The notes: a model not told the origin generated them from the letters alone. Counted from the stretch's first letter, positions 26,335-36,852 are shown. The stretch is DNA of 64,000 nt from Desulfobacter sp. (GCA_028768545.1 CP054838.1:2963001-3027000), one strand, 5' to 3'. Program-made: numbers and translations.

Positions 26335-27470
26335 ATGGATTTCCTTCCAGCCAAAAAGGCCCGAACTGCCTGCTGAGTGGCACGGCTTAAAAGTTCAAAT
26401 GCATTTGTTTTTGCCCGGTCAAGGGAAAGGGGGCGGTTGCAGATGGAAAATACAGCATCTATTCCCAAATCGTGAAGTTCATTTATCTGGTCTCCCATGC
26501 CCCCGCAAAGCGCAATACAGGGAACCCCCTGGGCAAGCGCCTGTCTTGCCACACCTGCCGGGGCCTTGTTAAACCGGGTCTGTTCATCCATTTGACCTTC
26601 GGCCGTGAGAACAAGATCGGCTTTTTTCAGGTGTTGTTTAAATTCAACCAGATCAAGAACCAAATCAATACCGGGAACAAGATCTCCGTTGAAAAAAGCC
26701 TTGATTCCCCCGCCAAGCCCCCCTGCCGCGCCGGCGCCTTTAAGTGAAAAAATATCAATGCCCAGATCTTTGGAAATGATTTGGCCAAGGTGTTCAAGTC
26801 CCTTGTCCAGCGATTCAACCTGGGCTTTTGAGGCGCCTTTCTGGGGTCCGAATATCCTGGCTGCCCCCATGGGGCCAGTCAAAGGATTTTTTACATCACA
26901 GGCCGTCAAAATTTGAACTGAATGGATTCTTGAATCCAGATCGGTCCGGTCAATTTTGGCCACCTTGATCATGGAGGCTCCAACAGGGGGGAGGATGGCG
27001 CCCTGTGTATCAAAAAACTGATATCCCAGGGCCATTGCCGCGCCCATGCCGCCGTCGCAGGTGGCAGATCCCCCAATACCCAGAACGATTTTTTTTGCCC
27101 CTTTGTCCAAAGCCGCACGGATGAGTTCTCCTGTACCCAAGGTGGTTGCAGCCAAAGGATCCTGAAGGGCAGGGGGCAAAAGAGCAAGGCCTGAGGCCAG
27201 GGCCATTTCAATAACCGCGGTTTGTTTTTTCTCATTGAATAGAAAATCAGCCTGAATTGGCCGCTGCCTTGGATCGTTCACACGGGTTGAGATCATCTGG
27301 CCGGCCATGGCCGGAATAAGGTCGTCCCCCCCGTCTGATACCGGTATTTTGATGATTTTGATATCCGCATGGATTTTGTTTATGCCCTCTGCCATGGCAA
27401 GGGCCGCCCGGTCGGGTGTCAAGCTGCCTTTGAACGCGTTGGGTGCGGCAATCAGGGTCAGGGGCGCCAT
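26331..27470 (-). CDS. Glycerate kinase (GlxK/GarK family)
   Basis: Phosphorylates glycerate, in this family usually at the 2-position. The 379-residue protein opens with IAAPNAFKGSLT, followed by PVSDGGDD, KIVLGIGGSATCDGG and the C-terminal EGQMDEQT and CGGMGDQ segments, all typical of the GarK fold. The 2-phosphoglycerate produced would enter lower glycolysis, consistent with its overlap with pfkA. It lies 1 bp after the ferredoxin-nitroreductase gene on the same strand, so the three genes probably form one transcript. Confidence 0.9.
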   Translation of the reverse strand: MAPLTLIAAPNAFKGSLTPDRAALAMAEGINKIHADIKIIKIPVSDGGDDLIPAMAGQMISTRVNDPRQRPIQADFLFNEKKQTAVIEMALASGLALLPPALQDPLAATTLGTGELIRAALDKGAKKIVLGIGGSATCDGGMGAAMALGYQFFDTQGAILPPVGASMIKVAKIDRTDLDSRIHSVQILTACDVKNPLTGPMGAARIFGPQKGASKAQVESLDKGLEHLGQIISKDLGIDIFSLKGAGAAGGLGGGIKAFFNGDLVPGIDLVLDLVEFKQHLKKADLVLTAEGQMDEQTRFNKAPAGVARQALAQGVPCIALCGGMGDQINELHDLGIDAVFSICNRPLSLDRAKTNAFELLSRATQQAVRAFLAGRKSI

Positions 27471-27471
27471 C

Positions 27472-28296
27472 TTATTCTATCCAGGTGATTTTCGGGTCAT
27501 TCCGATTGGGCATGCGGTGGTATTTAAATTTGGGGTAACCTGCCATCATCACCCCATAGGTTTTAAATCCCAGGTCTTTGCCCAGTTTTTGGGCAAGGGG
27601 TTCATACACCGAGGCTGCCCTTAAGAAATATCCGCACCAGCAGGTACCGACATCAAAGGACTGGGCCACAAGATCCAGGTAGGTCATGGCAATGGTACAG
27701 GCCTGGGGGGCCATGGGGTTGTTTTGCTCGCCCTGGGCAAGGATCAGGGTCGGGGCATTTCTGGTGACCACATCCATTTTGAATTTCCATGCCGCAACCA
27801 GCATGTCCAGATGAAGGGCTTTGGCAATTTTTGGGTTTTCCTTGCAGGTCAGCTTCATCCACTCTATGACCATGGCGGTATGTTCTTTGACAATATCCCG
27901 ACCATTAAGGATTTTCCAGTGCACAGGCTGGGTATTATGGCCTGACGGGGCAAAGGATGCCAGCCGGATGATCTGATCCAGGGTTTGTTTGTCCACAGGA
28001 GTTTGTTTGAAATTTCGAATGGAGCGTCTTGACCGTATAAATTGTTCGGTCTGGGCAGGGGAAAGGTTAAAGGCCTTATCCTTTGTCAGGCAGTCCTGGG
28101 GCTTAAGATTTTCATGGGTGAGTGCGCCATGGGGGCAGACGGCAACGCAATGGCCGCAGTTGATGCACAGGGCCGCGGCATTGTCCGCAGCCACGGGAAA
28201 TTTATCCTTTTTCCACTGAATAATGGCCATGGGACATTCAGCAGCACAGATTCCGTCTTTTTTACACAGGGTCTCATCAATGGTAATGATCGTCAT
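27472..28296 (-). CDS. Nitroreductase family protein with N-terminal 2[4Fe-4S] ferredoxin domain
   Basis: Fusion of a bacterial-type ferredoxin (residues 1 to about 75) with an FMN-dependent nitroreductase-fold domain (about 85-274). The ferredoxin part has the cysteine groups C11, C17, C21 with Pro and CINCGHCVAVCP. The flavin domain shows RRSIRNFKQTPVD and SFAPSGHNTQPVHW. Such proteins are common in anaerobes and pass electrons from the clusters to the FMN; the acceptor is unknown. Its gene starts a leftward run ending in pfkA. Confidence 0.9.
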   Translation of the reverse strand: MTIITIDETLCKKDGICAAECPMAIIQWKKDKFPVAADNAAALCINCGHCVAVCPHGALTHENLKPQDCLTKDKAFNLSPAQTEQFIRSRRSIRNFKQTPVDKQTLDQIIRLASFAPSGHNTQPVHWKILNGRDIVKEHTAMVIEWMKLTCKENPKIAKALHLDMLVAAWKFKMDVVTRNAPTLILAQGEQNNPMAPQACTIAMTYLDLVAQSFDVGTCWCGYFLRAASVYEPLAQKLGKDLGFKTYGVMMAGYPKFKYHRMPNRNDPKITWIE

Positions 28297-28462
28297 TGCG
28301 GTTTTCCTTTGAATAATTAAGATCTTGGATCAGCTTTACCGGTGCTATACCAGATATTTTTGGATGAAACAATTGATATTTATCTGCTATGGAGGTAAAG
28401 CCTTAGGCAGATATCTTTTTATGTTAAAATTGATCATTAACCCAGAGGATCTACCTTTTATC

Positions 28463-29500
28463 ATGCAAAAAAAAAGATGGTTTAAATGGACAATGCTGAT
28501 CTTTGCGCTTGTGGTTTTATATCAGCTGGCACGCCCTTTTTTTATCCAAAAGGAATGGCAGGCCCGAAATTATGTTTATGACCGGGTAAAATCTGTTTTT
28601 TGGGAGGCCAATGAACAGGCAAGTCAATTGTACGGGCTTCGTCCCTATGAAAAAGGGTCTCATTTAATGGGAAAAGGGCCCATTGTCATTCTTGTCCACG
28701 GCCTGGACGAGCCGGGCCGGATATGGAGCAACCTTGCCCCTGTTCTGGATGAAAAGGGGTATGGGGTTTTGTTCATGAGCTATCCCAATGATCAGAATGT
28801 GGCAGCCTCGGCCAGGTTTTTTTTTGACTGCCTTAAAAAATATCCATTCAAGGACCAAAAAATGATTCATGTTATTGCCCATAGCATGGGTGGACTTGTG
28901 TCCAGGGAAATGCTGACCCACCCGGAAATTGACTATTTTTTTGAATCAGAAAAAGGTCGGCTGCCCAGGGTCAAAAATCTGATTCTGGTGGGCACGCCCA
29001 ACCATGGGTCTGAACTTGCCCGTTTCCGGTTTTTCATGGAGATCCGGGACCAGGTCCAGAATTTATTTGAAAAAGATGGCCACTGGCTTCAAGGTCTTTT
29101 GGACGGAACCGGTGCCGCAGGCATTGACCTCATACCCGGCAGTGATTTTTTAACAATCCTCAACAGCCGTCCACATCCTTTAAATTCAGATCTCCATATC
29201 ATTGCCGGAGTGATTTCTCCCTGGTCAGACCATGATATCCACGCCTTTATGGGCCATTTAAAAGTAAATGGGCCGGACAAGGGCCAAGCCCGGATAACAG
29301 GGTTTGAAAAGGCCCTGGTCAAAATCAATCATACCATAGGAGACGGTCTTGTGACCTTAGATTCAGCCAGGCTTGATTCTATTCCTTTAACCCAGGTTCA
29401 GGGCAACCATCTGACCATGCTTAAAAACATCCTCCCTGATTCAGACAAAATGCCGCCGGCCATTCCCGTGATCCTTGAAATCCTTGACCCCAAGTTGTAA
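28463..29500 (+). CDS. Membrane-anchored lipase-like alpha/beta hydrolase
   Basis: About 345 residues: a single N-terminal transmembrane anchor (about residues 6-24) and an alpha/beta-hydrolase domain with VHGLDEPG, the nucleophile motif AHSMGG and GTPNHGSELA, typical of lipases and palmitoyl-hydrolase-like proteins (DUF676/PGAP1-type). A late histidine in QGNHLTML may complete the triad. I chose the ATG at 28463, with GAGGAT 12 bases upstream; the open frame reaches back to 28325, so the start is uncertain. The domain probably lies outside the cytoplasmic membrane. It is divergent from the nitroreductase gene. Confidence 0.78.
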   Translation: MQKKRWFKWTMLIFALVVLYQLARPFFIQKEWQARNYVYDRVKSVFWEANEQASQLYGLRPYEKGSHLMGKGPIVILVHGLDEPGRIWSNLAPVLDEKGYGVLFMSYPNDQNVAASARFFFDCLKKYPFKDQKMIHVIAHSMGGLVSREMLTHPEIDYFFESEKGRLPRVKNLILVGTPNHGSELARFRFFMEIRDQVQNLFEKDGHWLQGLLDGTGAAGIDLIPGSDFLTILNSRPHPLNSDLHIIAGVISPWSDHDIHAFMGHLKVNGPDKGQARITGFEKALVKINHTIGDGLVTLDSARLDSIPLTQVQGNHLTMLKNILPDSDKMPPAIPVILEILDPKL

Positions 29501-29679
29501 AGGGGAAAATTTTTATGGCATTGCCTGGATAATGACCTTGTAAAAATTGGCTTATTTTGGTAAGAGTACGTGTTTATATACTAAATCTTGATTTTAAATT
29601 TGGCTGGCCATTTAAGTTCCCTTTAAATGCCCGGCCTTAATAGTATTAATAAACATTTTTTCCTTTCTGGAGGCTATTT

Positions 29680-31149
29680 ATGTCCAATATATTACCCGAA
29701 CAGGGGCTATCCTTTGATGATGTCCTTTTGGTGCCTGATTATTCAGCCATTCTTCCCGACGAAGTCACCACCCGTACACGGCTGACCCGGGAACTTGAAT
29801 TAAACATTCCCATTGTCAGTGCGGCCATGGATACGGTGACCGAGGCCCTTGTCACCATCAGCATGGCCCGGGCCGGCGGCATGGGATTTATCCACCGCAA
29901 CCTGAGTATTGAAGAGCAGTGCATTGAGGTGGACCGGGTTAAAAAGAGTGAAAGCGGGATGATTGTGGATCCTGTGACCGTACATCCGGATGCCACCATT
30001 TCAGAGGTGCTTGCCATCATGGCCAAATACCGGATTTCAGGTATTCCCGTGGTCGAGGAAGACAAGCTTGTGGGTATCGTTACCAACCGGGATTTACGGT
30101 TTGAGACCGAGCTTCAAAGATCGGCCCGGGAAGTTATGACCAGCGAAAACCTGGTGACCGTCCCTGAAAAATGCAGTCTTGAAGAGTCCAAGATCATGCT
30201 CCATAAACATAGGATTGAAAAACTGCTGGTGGTGGATCCCCAGGGCAAGCTCAAAGGCTTGATTACCATCAAGGATATTGAAAAAATCAGAAAATACCCC
30301 AATGCCTGTAAGGATTCATTTGGAAGACTTCGGGCCGGTGCTGCCATCGGGGTGGGCTCGGACATGATGGAGCGGGTGGAATCTCTTCTATCTGCAGGGG
30401 CGGATGCCCTGGTCATTGATACCTCCCACGGCCATTCCAAAAATGTGATTGATGCCATCTGCCGGATCAAGGCGGCCTTTCCCTCCTGTCAGCTTGTAGC
30501 CGGCAACGTGGCCACTGAATCCGGTGCCAAAGCCCTGATTGATGCCGGCGTTGATGCCGTGAAAATCGGTATCGGTCCCGGCTCCATCTGCACCACCCGT
30601 ATTGTGGCAGGGGTCGGGGTTCCCCAGCTGACAGCGGTCCAGAACTGTGCGGCCATCTCTAGGAAAACAGGGGTCCCCATTATTGCCGACGGCGGGATAA
30701 AGTTTTCAGGTGATATTGCCAAGGCCCTGGGGGCCGGTGCCAATTCGGTCATGCTCGGCAGTCTGCTTGCCGGCACCAAGGAGAGCCCCGGAGAAATTGT
30801 GATTTACCAGGGCCGGTCCTACAAGGCCTACCGCGGCATGGGATCTGTGGAAGCCATGAAAAAGGGCAGTTCAGACCGTTACTACCAGAAAGATACCGGG
30901 GCTGACGAGGAATTGGTTCCCGAAGGTATTGTGGGCCGGATTCCCTACAGGGGAACGGTCAGGGAAAATATTGTCCAGATGATCGGCGGGCTCAAGGCCG
31001 GCATGGGATATCTTGGCGCTGCCACTGTTGAGGAACTCCATCAAAAGGCAAAATTTATCAGAATTTCAGCCGCAGGGCTCAAAGAGAGCCATGTCCATGA
31101 CGTGGTCATTACCAAGGAAGCCCCCAACTATAGAGTGGAGAGCAACTAA
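29680..31149 (+). CDS. guaB: IMP dehydrogenase
   Basis: Oxidises IMP to XMP with NAD, committing purines to GMP. The 489-residue protein has the TIM-barrel start [13 protein letters not shown], two CBS domains between about residues 95 and 205, and the catalytic loop GPGSICTTR with its cysteine. GGRs and a MGSVEAM flap are also present. TTCTGGAGGC precedes the ATG. dnaE starts 6 bp downstream, so the two genes are likely co-transcribed, linking GMP supply and replication only by position. Confidence 0.96.
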   Translation: MSNILPEQGLSFDDVLLVPDYSAILPDEVTTRTRLTRELELNIPIVSAAMDTVTEALVTISMARAGGMGFIHRNLSIEEQCIEVDRVKKSESGMIVDPVTVHPDATISEVLAIMAKYRISGIPVVEEDKLVGIVTNRDLRFETELQRSAREVMTSENLVTVPEKCSLEESKIMLHKHRIEKLLVVDPQGKLKGLITIKDIEKIRKYPNACKDSFGRLRAGAAIGVGSDMMERVESLLSAGADALVIDTSHGHSKNVIDAICRIKAAFPSCQLVAGNVATESGAKALIDAGVDAVKIGIGPGSICTTRIVAGVGVPQLTAVQNCAAISRKTGVPIIADGGIKFSGDIAKALGAGANSVMLGSLLAGTKESPGEIVIYQGRSYKAYRGMGSVEAMKKGSSDRYYQKDTGADEELVPEGIVGRIPYRGTVRENIVQMIGGLKAGMGYLGAATVEELHQKAKFIRISAAGLKESHVHDVVITKEAPNYRVESN

Positions 31150-31155
31150 TTACCC

Positions 31156-34100
31156 ATGACAACCCCGGGATCTCCATTTTACCATCTGCATCTGCACACT
31201 GAGTATTCCCTGCTGGACGGGGCGATTCGCTTGGATTCCCTTATTAAAAGGGCAAATGAATACCATATGGATGCCGTGTCCATGACCGACCACGGCACTA
31301 TGTTCGGTGTGGCTGAATTCTATGAAAAGGCAACCAAGGCAGGGATCAAGCCGGTTTTAGGCTGCGAGGTCTATGTGGCCCCCAGAAGTCTTAACGACAG
31401 GACCCAGATGGATCATAAGGGATTGAGGCATCTGGTTCTTCTGGCCAAGAACAGGACCGGGTATACCAATCTGTGCAAACTGGTCTCCGTGGCCCAGCTC
31501 CAGGGGTTTTACTATAAACCCAGAATAGACAAGGAACTTCTGGCCGAGTATTCTGAAGGAATCATCGGGCTGTCTGCCTGTCTTAAAGGAGATATTCCCC
31601 AGGCCATCCTGGCCAACGACATGGACAAAGCAGACCAGCTGGCAGAATTTTATCAAAAGACCCTGGGAGAGGATAATTTTTTTCTTGAAGTTCAGGAAAA
31701 CGGGATGGATATCCAGCATACGGTGAACCAGGGCCTGCTGGATATCTCCCAGCGCCTTTCCATCCCCATGGTGGCCACCAATGACTGCCATTATTTGTCC
31801 AAAGGGGATGCCAAGGCCCACGAAATTCTGCTGTGTATCCAGACCGGGGACACCTATGACAACCCCAAGCGGTTCAGGTTTGATTCAGACCAACTTTATT
31901 TTAAATCCGCAGAAGAAATGGAATCAACTCTGGGGCAGTTTCCCAATGCCATTGCCAATACCCGGGAAATCGTTTCCAGGTGCAATGTGGAATTCGGGAA
32001 AAAAACCTATCATTTTCCAAGATATGCCCTGGATGATTCTGTTTCTGAGGATGATCTGTTCAAAGACCTGGCCATGAAGGGATTTGAAGAGCGGCTGGCC
32101 AAAATCAAGGAAAAAACCCCGGATATTGACGAACAGGTCTACCGGGACCGGATCAAGTATGAGATTGACATTATCCTGGATATGGGGTTTCCCGGTTATT
32201 TTCTCATTGTGGCTGATTTTATCAGTCATTCTAAAGAAATCGGGGTGCCTGTGGGACCGGGCCGAGGCTCTGCTGCCGGATCCATGGTGGCCTATGCCAT
32301 GGGGATTACCGCCCTGGACCCCATTGAACACGGGCTGATTTTTGAACGGTTTTTGAACCCGGCACGTATTTCCATGCCGGATATTGATGTGGATTTCTGC
32401 ATTGAAGGCCGGGATCAGGTATACAAGTATACCATTGACCGGTACGGCGGACCCGAGTATGTCTGCCAGATCATTACCTTTGGTAGACTCAAGGCCAAGG
32501 CCGTGATCCGGGATGTGGGCAGGGCCCTGGGCGTTCTGCTTTCCGAAGTGGATGAAATTGCCAAGATGATTCCGGATATGTCCAAAAATTTGACCAAGGC
32601 AATCGAAGAAGTGCCTGGTATCCGAGACAAATGCAATGAAACCCCTGAAAAAGCCCAGATGCTGGAAATTGCCATGCTTTTGGAGGGTCTGCCCCGCCAC
32701 GCCTCCACCCATGCCGCAGGCGTAGTGGTTTCTGACAAGCCTTTGTACGAATATCTTCCCTTGTTCCGTGGCAAGGAAGGTGAGACCATTACCCAGTTTG
32801 ACATGACCTATACGGAAAAACAGGGCTTGGTTAAATTTGACTTTCTGGGGTTGCGCAACCTGACCGTGATCAAGAATTGTATCGGCCTGATTGAAAAACA
32901 GGGCAAAACACCGCCTGACCTGCTTCATCTTGATTTCAGCGATAAAAAGACCTTTGATCTTCTCCAGAGTTCAGATACCACAGGGGTGTTTCAGCTTGAA
33001 AGCTCGGGCATGAAAGAGCTGATTTCAAGGCTTAAACCGGCCAGTTTTTCCGATATTGTTGCCCTTGTGGCGCTTTACCGACCGGGGCCTCTGGATTCAG
33101 GCATGGCCGATTCCTATGTGGAAAGAAAGCACGGCCGTGAAGAGGTGGACTATATCTTTGACGAGCTTGAAGAGGTGCTCGAAGAAACCTATGGGGTAAT
33201 TTTGTACCAGGAGCAGGTGATGAAAATCGCAGGCGTCCTGGCCAACTATTCCATGGCCGATGCCGACGGGCTTAGAAAAGCCATGGGTAAAAAGATTGCC
33301 GCCATGATGGAAGAACACCGCGCCCTTTTTATGAAAGGGGCCAAGGAAAATGGTCATGATCTTAAAAAGGCTGAAAAAATATTCGACCTCATGGAAAAAT
33401 TCGGGGGGTACGGATTTAACAAATCCCATTCAGCTGCCTATGCCCTGATTGCTTATCAAACCGCCTATCTCAAGGCTAATTTTCCCTTAGAGTTCATTGC
33501 CGCCCTGATGACCTCGGAGCGGAGCAACTCAGATGCCGTGCTCAAGTACATGGATGAATGTAGGAACCATGAGATCAAGGTACTGCCCCCGGATGTGAAC
33601 CAGAGCGATGCCTTTTTTACCGTGGACGACGACGCTATCCGGTTTGGCATGGCTGCAGTCAAGGGCGTGGGGGACGCCGCCATTGATGCCATTGTCCAGA
33701 TTCGCGAAACCCAAGGGCCCTATGAAGGCCTTTACGATTTCTGTGAACGGGTGAACACCTCCAAGGCCAACAAGAAAGTCCTTGAAGCCCTGATCAAATG
33801 CGGGGCATTTGACGGTTCAAAGGACAAGCGCAGCCAGATGATGGCCGTGCTTGAGGATGCCCTGGACCATGGATCCAGGATTCAGCGGGAAAAGGCAGAC
33901 GCCCAGCTGGATCTTTTTGCCGATTCAGGCATGGGGCTGGCCCTGCCCTTGTCCGTTCCAAAGATGCCCGTGATGGATGAATGGGAGGACAATGCCCTTT
34001 TGGAATTGGAAAAAGAGGCCCTGGGATTTTATATCACCGGCCATCCCATGGATAAGTTTACGGACATCATCAAAAAATATGCCAGCGTGAATACCATCAC

Positions 34101-34683
34101 CCTCCAGGATATGGCCAATGAACGGATGGTTCGCATTGGCGGATTTCTCAAGGTCCTAAAGGTACACAAGACCAAAAAAGGGGATATGATGGCCTTTTGC
34201 GCCATTGAAGACCAGACCGCCTCGGTTGAAGTGGTGGTTTTTCCCAACCTTTATGCCAAGACCCACACCCTGTTATCCGATGAGCAGATTGTCATTCTGG
34301 AGGCTGAAGTTCAAAAAACAGAGAACATGGTCAAGCTCATCGGTGAAAGAATCGTTCCCATAGAACAGGCTGAAAAGGAATGGACCTCCGGGATTGTGAT
34401 TCAGGTGGATGCCTCCTTGCATGAGAGTGATATTTTATCCCGGCTTAAACCTGTGATTGAACGGTATCCGGGTGAATGCATCTCCCTGATCAAAGTCAAA
34501 ATAGACGATGTGCTTCCGCCGGTAATGATCAAGCTTGCAAATGAATACCAAACAGATGCCCACCCCTCTTTTTTTAAGGAAGTCGAAGAGTTGCTGGGTC
34601 CTGGAACCATTGAAACCTGGTGCGCACTGATCAAGGAAAAGGTCAAGAAAAAGAAACGCTGGCAGAATAAGAAATCCGCCTGA
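31156..34683 (+). CDS. dnaE: DNA polymerase III subunit alpha
   Basis: Catalytic subunit of the replicative polymerase. The 1175-residue protein has an N-terminal PHP domain (HLHTEYSLLDGA, ISMTDHG-like SMTDHGTMFG), the palm residues in GRGSAAGSMVAY and PDIDVDFC, the fingers region with FGGYGFNKSHSAAYA, and a C-terminal OB-fold from about residue 990 with GGFLKVLKVHKTK. Length and order are those of DnaE type I. It follows guaB by 6 bp. Confidence 0.96.
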   Translation: MTTPGSPFYHLHLHTEYSLLDGAIRLDSLIKRANEYHMDAVSMTDHGTMFGVAEFYEKATKAGIKPVLGCEVYVAPRSLNDRTQMDHKGLRHLVLLAKNRTGYTNLCKLVSVAQLQGFYYKPRIDKELLAEYSEGIIGLSACLKGDIPQAILANDMDKADQLAEFYQKTLGEDNFFLEVQENGMDIQHTVNQGLLDISQRLSIPMVATNDCHYLSKGDAKAHEILLCIQTGDTYDNPKRFRFDSDQLYFKSAEEMESTLGQFPNAIANTREIVSRCNVEFGKKTYHFPRYALDDSVSEDDLFKDLAMKGFEERLAKIKEKTPDIDEQVYRDRIKYEIDIILDMGFPGYFLIVADFISHSKEIGVPVGPGRGSAAGSMVAYAMGITALDPIEHGLIFERFLNPARISMPDIDVDFCIEGRDQVYKYTIDRYGGPEYVCQIITFGRLKAKAVIRDVGRALGVLLSEVDEIAKMIPDMSKNLTKAIEEVPGIRDKCNETPEKAQMLEIAMLLEGLPRHASTHAAGVVVSDKPLYEYLPLFRGKEGETITQFDMTYTEKQGLVKFDFLGLRNLTVIKNCIGLIEKQGKTPPDLLHLDFSDKKTFDLLQSSDTTGVFQLESSGMKELISRLKPASFSDIVALVALYRPGPLDSGMADSYVERKHGREEVDYIFDELEEVLEETYGVILYQEQVMKIAGVLANYSMADADGLRKAMGKKIAAMMEEHRALFMKGAKENGHDLKKAEKIFDLMEKFGGYGFNKSHSAAYALIAYQTAYLKANFPLEFIAALMTSERSNSDAVLKYMDECRNHEIKVLPPDVNQSDAFFTVDDDAIRFGMAAVKGVGDAAIDAIVQIRETQGPYEGLYDFCERVNTSKANKKVLEALIKCGAFDGSKDKRSQMMAVLEDALDHGSRIQREKADAQLDLFADSGMGLALPLSVPKMPVMDEWEDNALLELEKEALGFYITGHPMDKFTDIIKKYASVNTITLQDMANERMVRIGGFLKVLKVHKTKKGDMMAFCAIEDQTASVEVVVFPNLYAKTHTLLSDEQIVILEAEVQKTENMVKLIGERIVPIEQAEKEWTSGIVIQVDASLHESDILSRLKPVIERYPGECISLIKVKIDDVLPPVMIKLANEYQTDAHPSFFKEVEELLGPGTIETWCALIKEKVKKKKRWQNKKSA

Positions 34684-34714
34684 CCCTGATTTGTCATGTG
34701 CGAGGTTGGTTTGT

Positions 34715-34915
34715 TTAATTTCCGACCTTGATCTGATTGATGACCTGGCGGTCTCCGGCATTTTTTTGTGCTATGGCCCCGGCTTTTTGTTTTTGTGCCT
34801 GGAAATGGACATTGCCCGAAAGTAAAATTTGTGTTTCAGAGGCGTTGATCACAACGGGCAAGGAATTTAATTCAGCGTCCTGAAGCATTTCGATTTTGAT
34901 TTTTTTTTGGACCAT
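34715..34915 (-). CDS. Short BON-like domain protein (66 aa)
   Basis: The product resembles a single BON domain (ELNSLPVVINASETQILLSG, then an Ala/Gln-rich helix and VINQIKVGN at the end). It starts 13 bp after the BON lipoprotein gene, with the same direction, but no good ribosome-binding site is visible. It may be a genuine small protein or a decayed duplicate of its neighbour. Confidence 0.45.
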   Translation of the reverse strand: MVQKKIKIEMLQDAELNSLPVVINASETQILLSGNVHFQAQKQKAGAIAQKNAGDRQVINQIKVGN

Positions 34916-34928
34916 GGTGTGGGCTGTT

Positions 34929-35291
34929 TCAAATGTGGTGCCCTGATCCTATGGTCAGCTGGTTTTCAATCCTTACAACCCCTTCAACGGTCCGGATAAT
35001 ATCCATTGCCATTCGCCGGTGGGCGTCGTCCATGGCCTGGCCTGTGAGATAGACCACCCCGTGGCGGACCAGGATATCGATTCCCTTGCCGTCCACCAGA
35101 TCGTCTGAAAAGAGTTTGGTTTTAATCCGGGTCAGTATCAATGAATCTTCCATCATTGTGGTAAAAGATCGTGGGGCCTCTTTGGCAGAGGGGGGAGAAT
35201 AAACCATTGGTTGAGGACCCTTGTTGGAGGTGCAGCCCGTCATGAGGATCAGGGCGGTCAATACACAGAGACTGAGAGTTTTTTGAGTCAT
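34929..35291 (-). CDS. BON domain lipoprotein
   Basis: About 120 residues with a lipoprotein signal ending in LMTGCTSN (acylated cysteine) and one BON domain in the C-terminal half (LTRIKTKLFSDDL, VYLTGQAMD, VEGVVRIENQL). BON domains of the OsmY/DolP type bind membranes at the periplasmic side. The ATG at 35291 is preferred to a TTG two codons upstream. The three minus-strand genes at 34715-35543 appear to form a small envelope operon. Confidence 0.85.
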   Translation of the reverse strand: MTQKTLSLCVLTALILMTGCTSNKGPQPMVYSPPSAKEAPRSFTTMMEDSLILTRIKTKLFSDDLVDGKGIDILVRHGVVYLTGQAMDDAHRRMAMDIIRTVEGVVRIENQLTIGSGHHI

Positions 35292-35297
35292 AATCAA

Positions 35298-35543
35298 TTA
35301 TTCAAAATCATCCAGGTCTGACAAATCCATATCCTTGAGCAGGTCATCCTCGTCCGGAATAATGCTTTCATCAATAACCACGGGTCTTTTTTTCTTAACC
35401 ACAGGCAGTACAAGCTCTATTTGGGGCTCTTCTTTGGGAAAGAGTTTGTTTATCAGGCCCAGAAAGACCAGATATAAAACATACCCGATGCCTGCAATAT
35501 TGAGAACCAGGATAATGGTGCCGAAAATATTTTTTGACAGCAT
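35298..35543 (-). CDS. Small single-pass membrane protein with acidic tail (81 aa)
   Basis: One transmembrane helix (about residues 7-30) followed by a basic stretch (VKKKRP) and a C-terminal tail rich in Asp and Glu ending DDFE. No family is recognised. Its stop lies 7 bp before the BON lipoprotein start, so the two are probably translated from one message. Confidence 0.6.
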   Translation of the reverse strand: MLSKNIFGTIILVLNIAGIGYVLYLVFLGLINKLFPKEEPQIELVLPVVKKKRPVVIDESIIPDEDDLLKDMDLSDLDDFE

Positions 35544-35644
35544 GGCTACGTTAATCCCCTTAATAGTTTGACGCTAAAGGCATTAGTGTTTATATATAAT
35601 CTTTAACTTTGTGACAAGGCTTTATTAAAGGATTAGGGACAGGT

Positions 35645-36409
35645 ATGAGCTGGCTTGGAAAAATGATCGGGGGAACCATTGGATTTGCCTTGGGCGGACC
35701 TATTGGTGCTGTGGCAGGTGCTGCTTTCGGGCACACCTTTGTGGATAAAAAAGAAGATGCATATTTAAAATCAATCCCGGGAAGAGATCCGGGCCTTTCC
35801 TCCAATGAGGAGGCGCAATTGATTTTTTTTACAGCAGCCTTTTCCATGCTGGCAAAAATTTCAAAGGCCGACGGGAGAATCCATGAAAAGGAGATCCAGG
35901 TGATTGAACGCTTCATGACCCATGATCTTCAACTGGACATGGCAGGGCAGACAACGGCTAAAAATATATTCAGGCAGGCGGTTTCCTCGCCGGATTCCTT
36001 TGAGGCCTTTGCCCGGCAGTTTTTTTCGGTGTTTCAATACCAGGCCAATATTATCGAGCTGATGGTGGATGTCCTGGTCAGGGTTTGTGCGGCTGACGGC
36101 AGCATTTCAGACCAGGAAGAAGAGATGCTCTTGTCTGCGGTTCATATATTCAACTATTCAAGAACCGATTATCATAGGCTTAAATCCAGGTATGTTCAAA
36201 AGAGTGATCCCTATTATGCCGTGCTCAAGTGTGATGAAAACTCATCCAATGAGGAGATTAAAAAGCAGTATAGATCTCTGGTTCGAGAATACCATCCAGA
36301 CAAGATTGAAGCCAAAGGGCTGCCAGAAGAGTTTATTAAATTTGCAAATGACAAATTTGCTGAAATCCAGGACGCCTATGAGCATATTCGAAAAAGCCGG
36401 GGGTTTTAA
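35645..36409 (+). CDS. TerB-like / J-domain co-chaperone (DjlA type)
   Basis: 254 residues. A Gly/Ala-rich membrane-associating segment (residues 8-30) precedes a TerB-like helical domain (about 55-175, with KADGRIHEKE and AADGSISDQE metal-binding-like acidic loops) and a C-terminal J-domain with HPDK intact (YHPDKIEAKG). The order matches DjlA. It should recruit DnaK to the membrane. It is the second membrane-linked J-domain protein in the window, after the DUF1232 fusion at 10402. Confidence 0.88.
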   Translation: MSWLGKMIGGTIGFALGGPIGAVAGAAFGHTFVDKKEDAYLKSIPGRDPGLSSNEEAQLIFFTAAFSMLAKISKADGRIHEKEIQVIERFMTHDLQLDMAGQTTAKNIFRQAVSSPDSFEAFARQFFSVFQYQANIIELMVDVLVRVCAADGSISDQEEEMLLSAVHIFNYSRTDYHRLKSRYVQKSDPYYAVLKCDENSSNEEIKKQYRSLVREYHPDKIEAKGLPEEFIKFANDKFAEIQDAYEHIRKSRGF

Positions 36410-36612
36410 AACAGACTTTTTCTCAAGGCCTTTTTATTCGTGATTTGGGGCGGATGGGTAAATTTTTGATTCTTCTTTTTTTGGGCAATGCCGATACTTG
36501 GTCTTCCTGGCCAGTGAACCTTTTCCATTTGGATATCCCATGATTGTAAAGATATGATCGTGCTATAAAAATGCGGTGAAATTTAATTATTATTCAATAA
36601 CAGAGAGCGCTT

Positions 36613-36852
36613 ATGGCAAACCGGAAACCCAAATCTGATCGAGACCTGGAAAAAGAATACTCCAAAAAAGAATTCGTTGATAAATTAAGGCGACTTGCTG
36701 ATGCCATTGAGCAGAATAAAAGATTCAGGATACAAGTTTCAGGAGAGCGAATTTCGGTTCCCTTGGATGCTGTTTTTAATATAGAGCATGAAAGAGAAGG
36801 GAATAATGAAGAAATTGAATTTCAGTTAAAATGGGCTGTGCCTGAAAAATAA
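36613..36852 (+). CDS. Amphi-Trp domain protein
   Basis: A 79-residue acidic/basic protein with the amphi-Trp domain pattern: KEFVDKLRRLADAIEQN, then FRIQVSGERISVP and the closing EIEFQLKWAVP. The function of this domain is unknown. It is preceded by CAGAGAGCGCTT and followed by AT-rich DNA leading to the ISKra4 insertion site at 36945. Confidence 0.8.
   Translation: MANRKPKSDRDLEKEYSKKEFVDKLRRLADAIEQNKRFRIQVSGERISVPLDAVFNIEHEREGNNEEIEFQLKWAVPEK

Noticed and set aside
29600..29640. Hairpin CATTTAA/TTAAATG upstream of guaB as an attenuator or purine riboswitch
   Set aside because: The stem is short and AT-rich, no T-run follows, and no conserved aptamer core was recognised.
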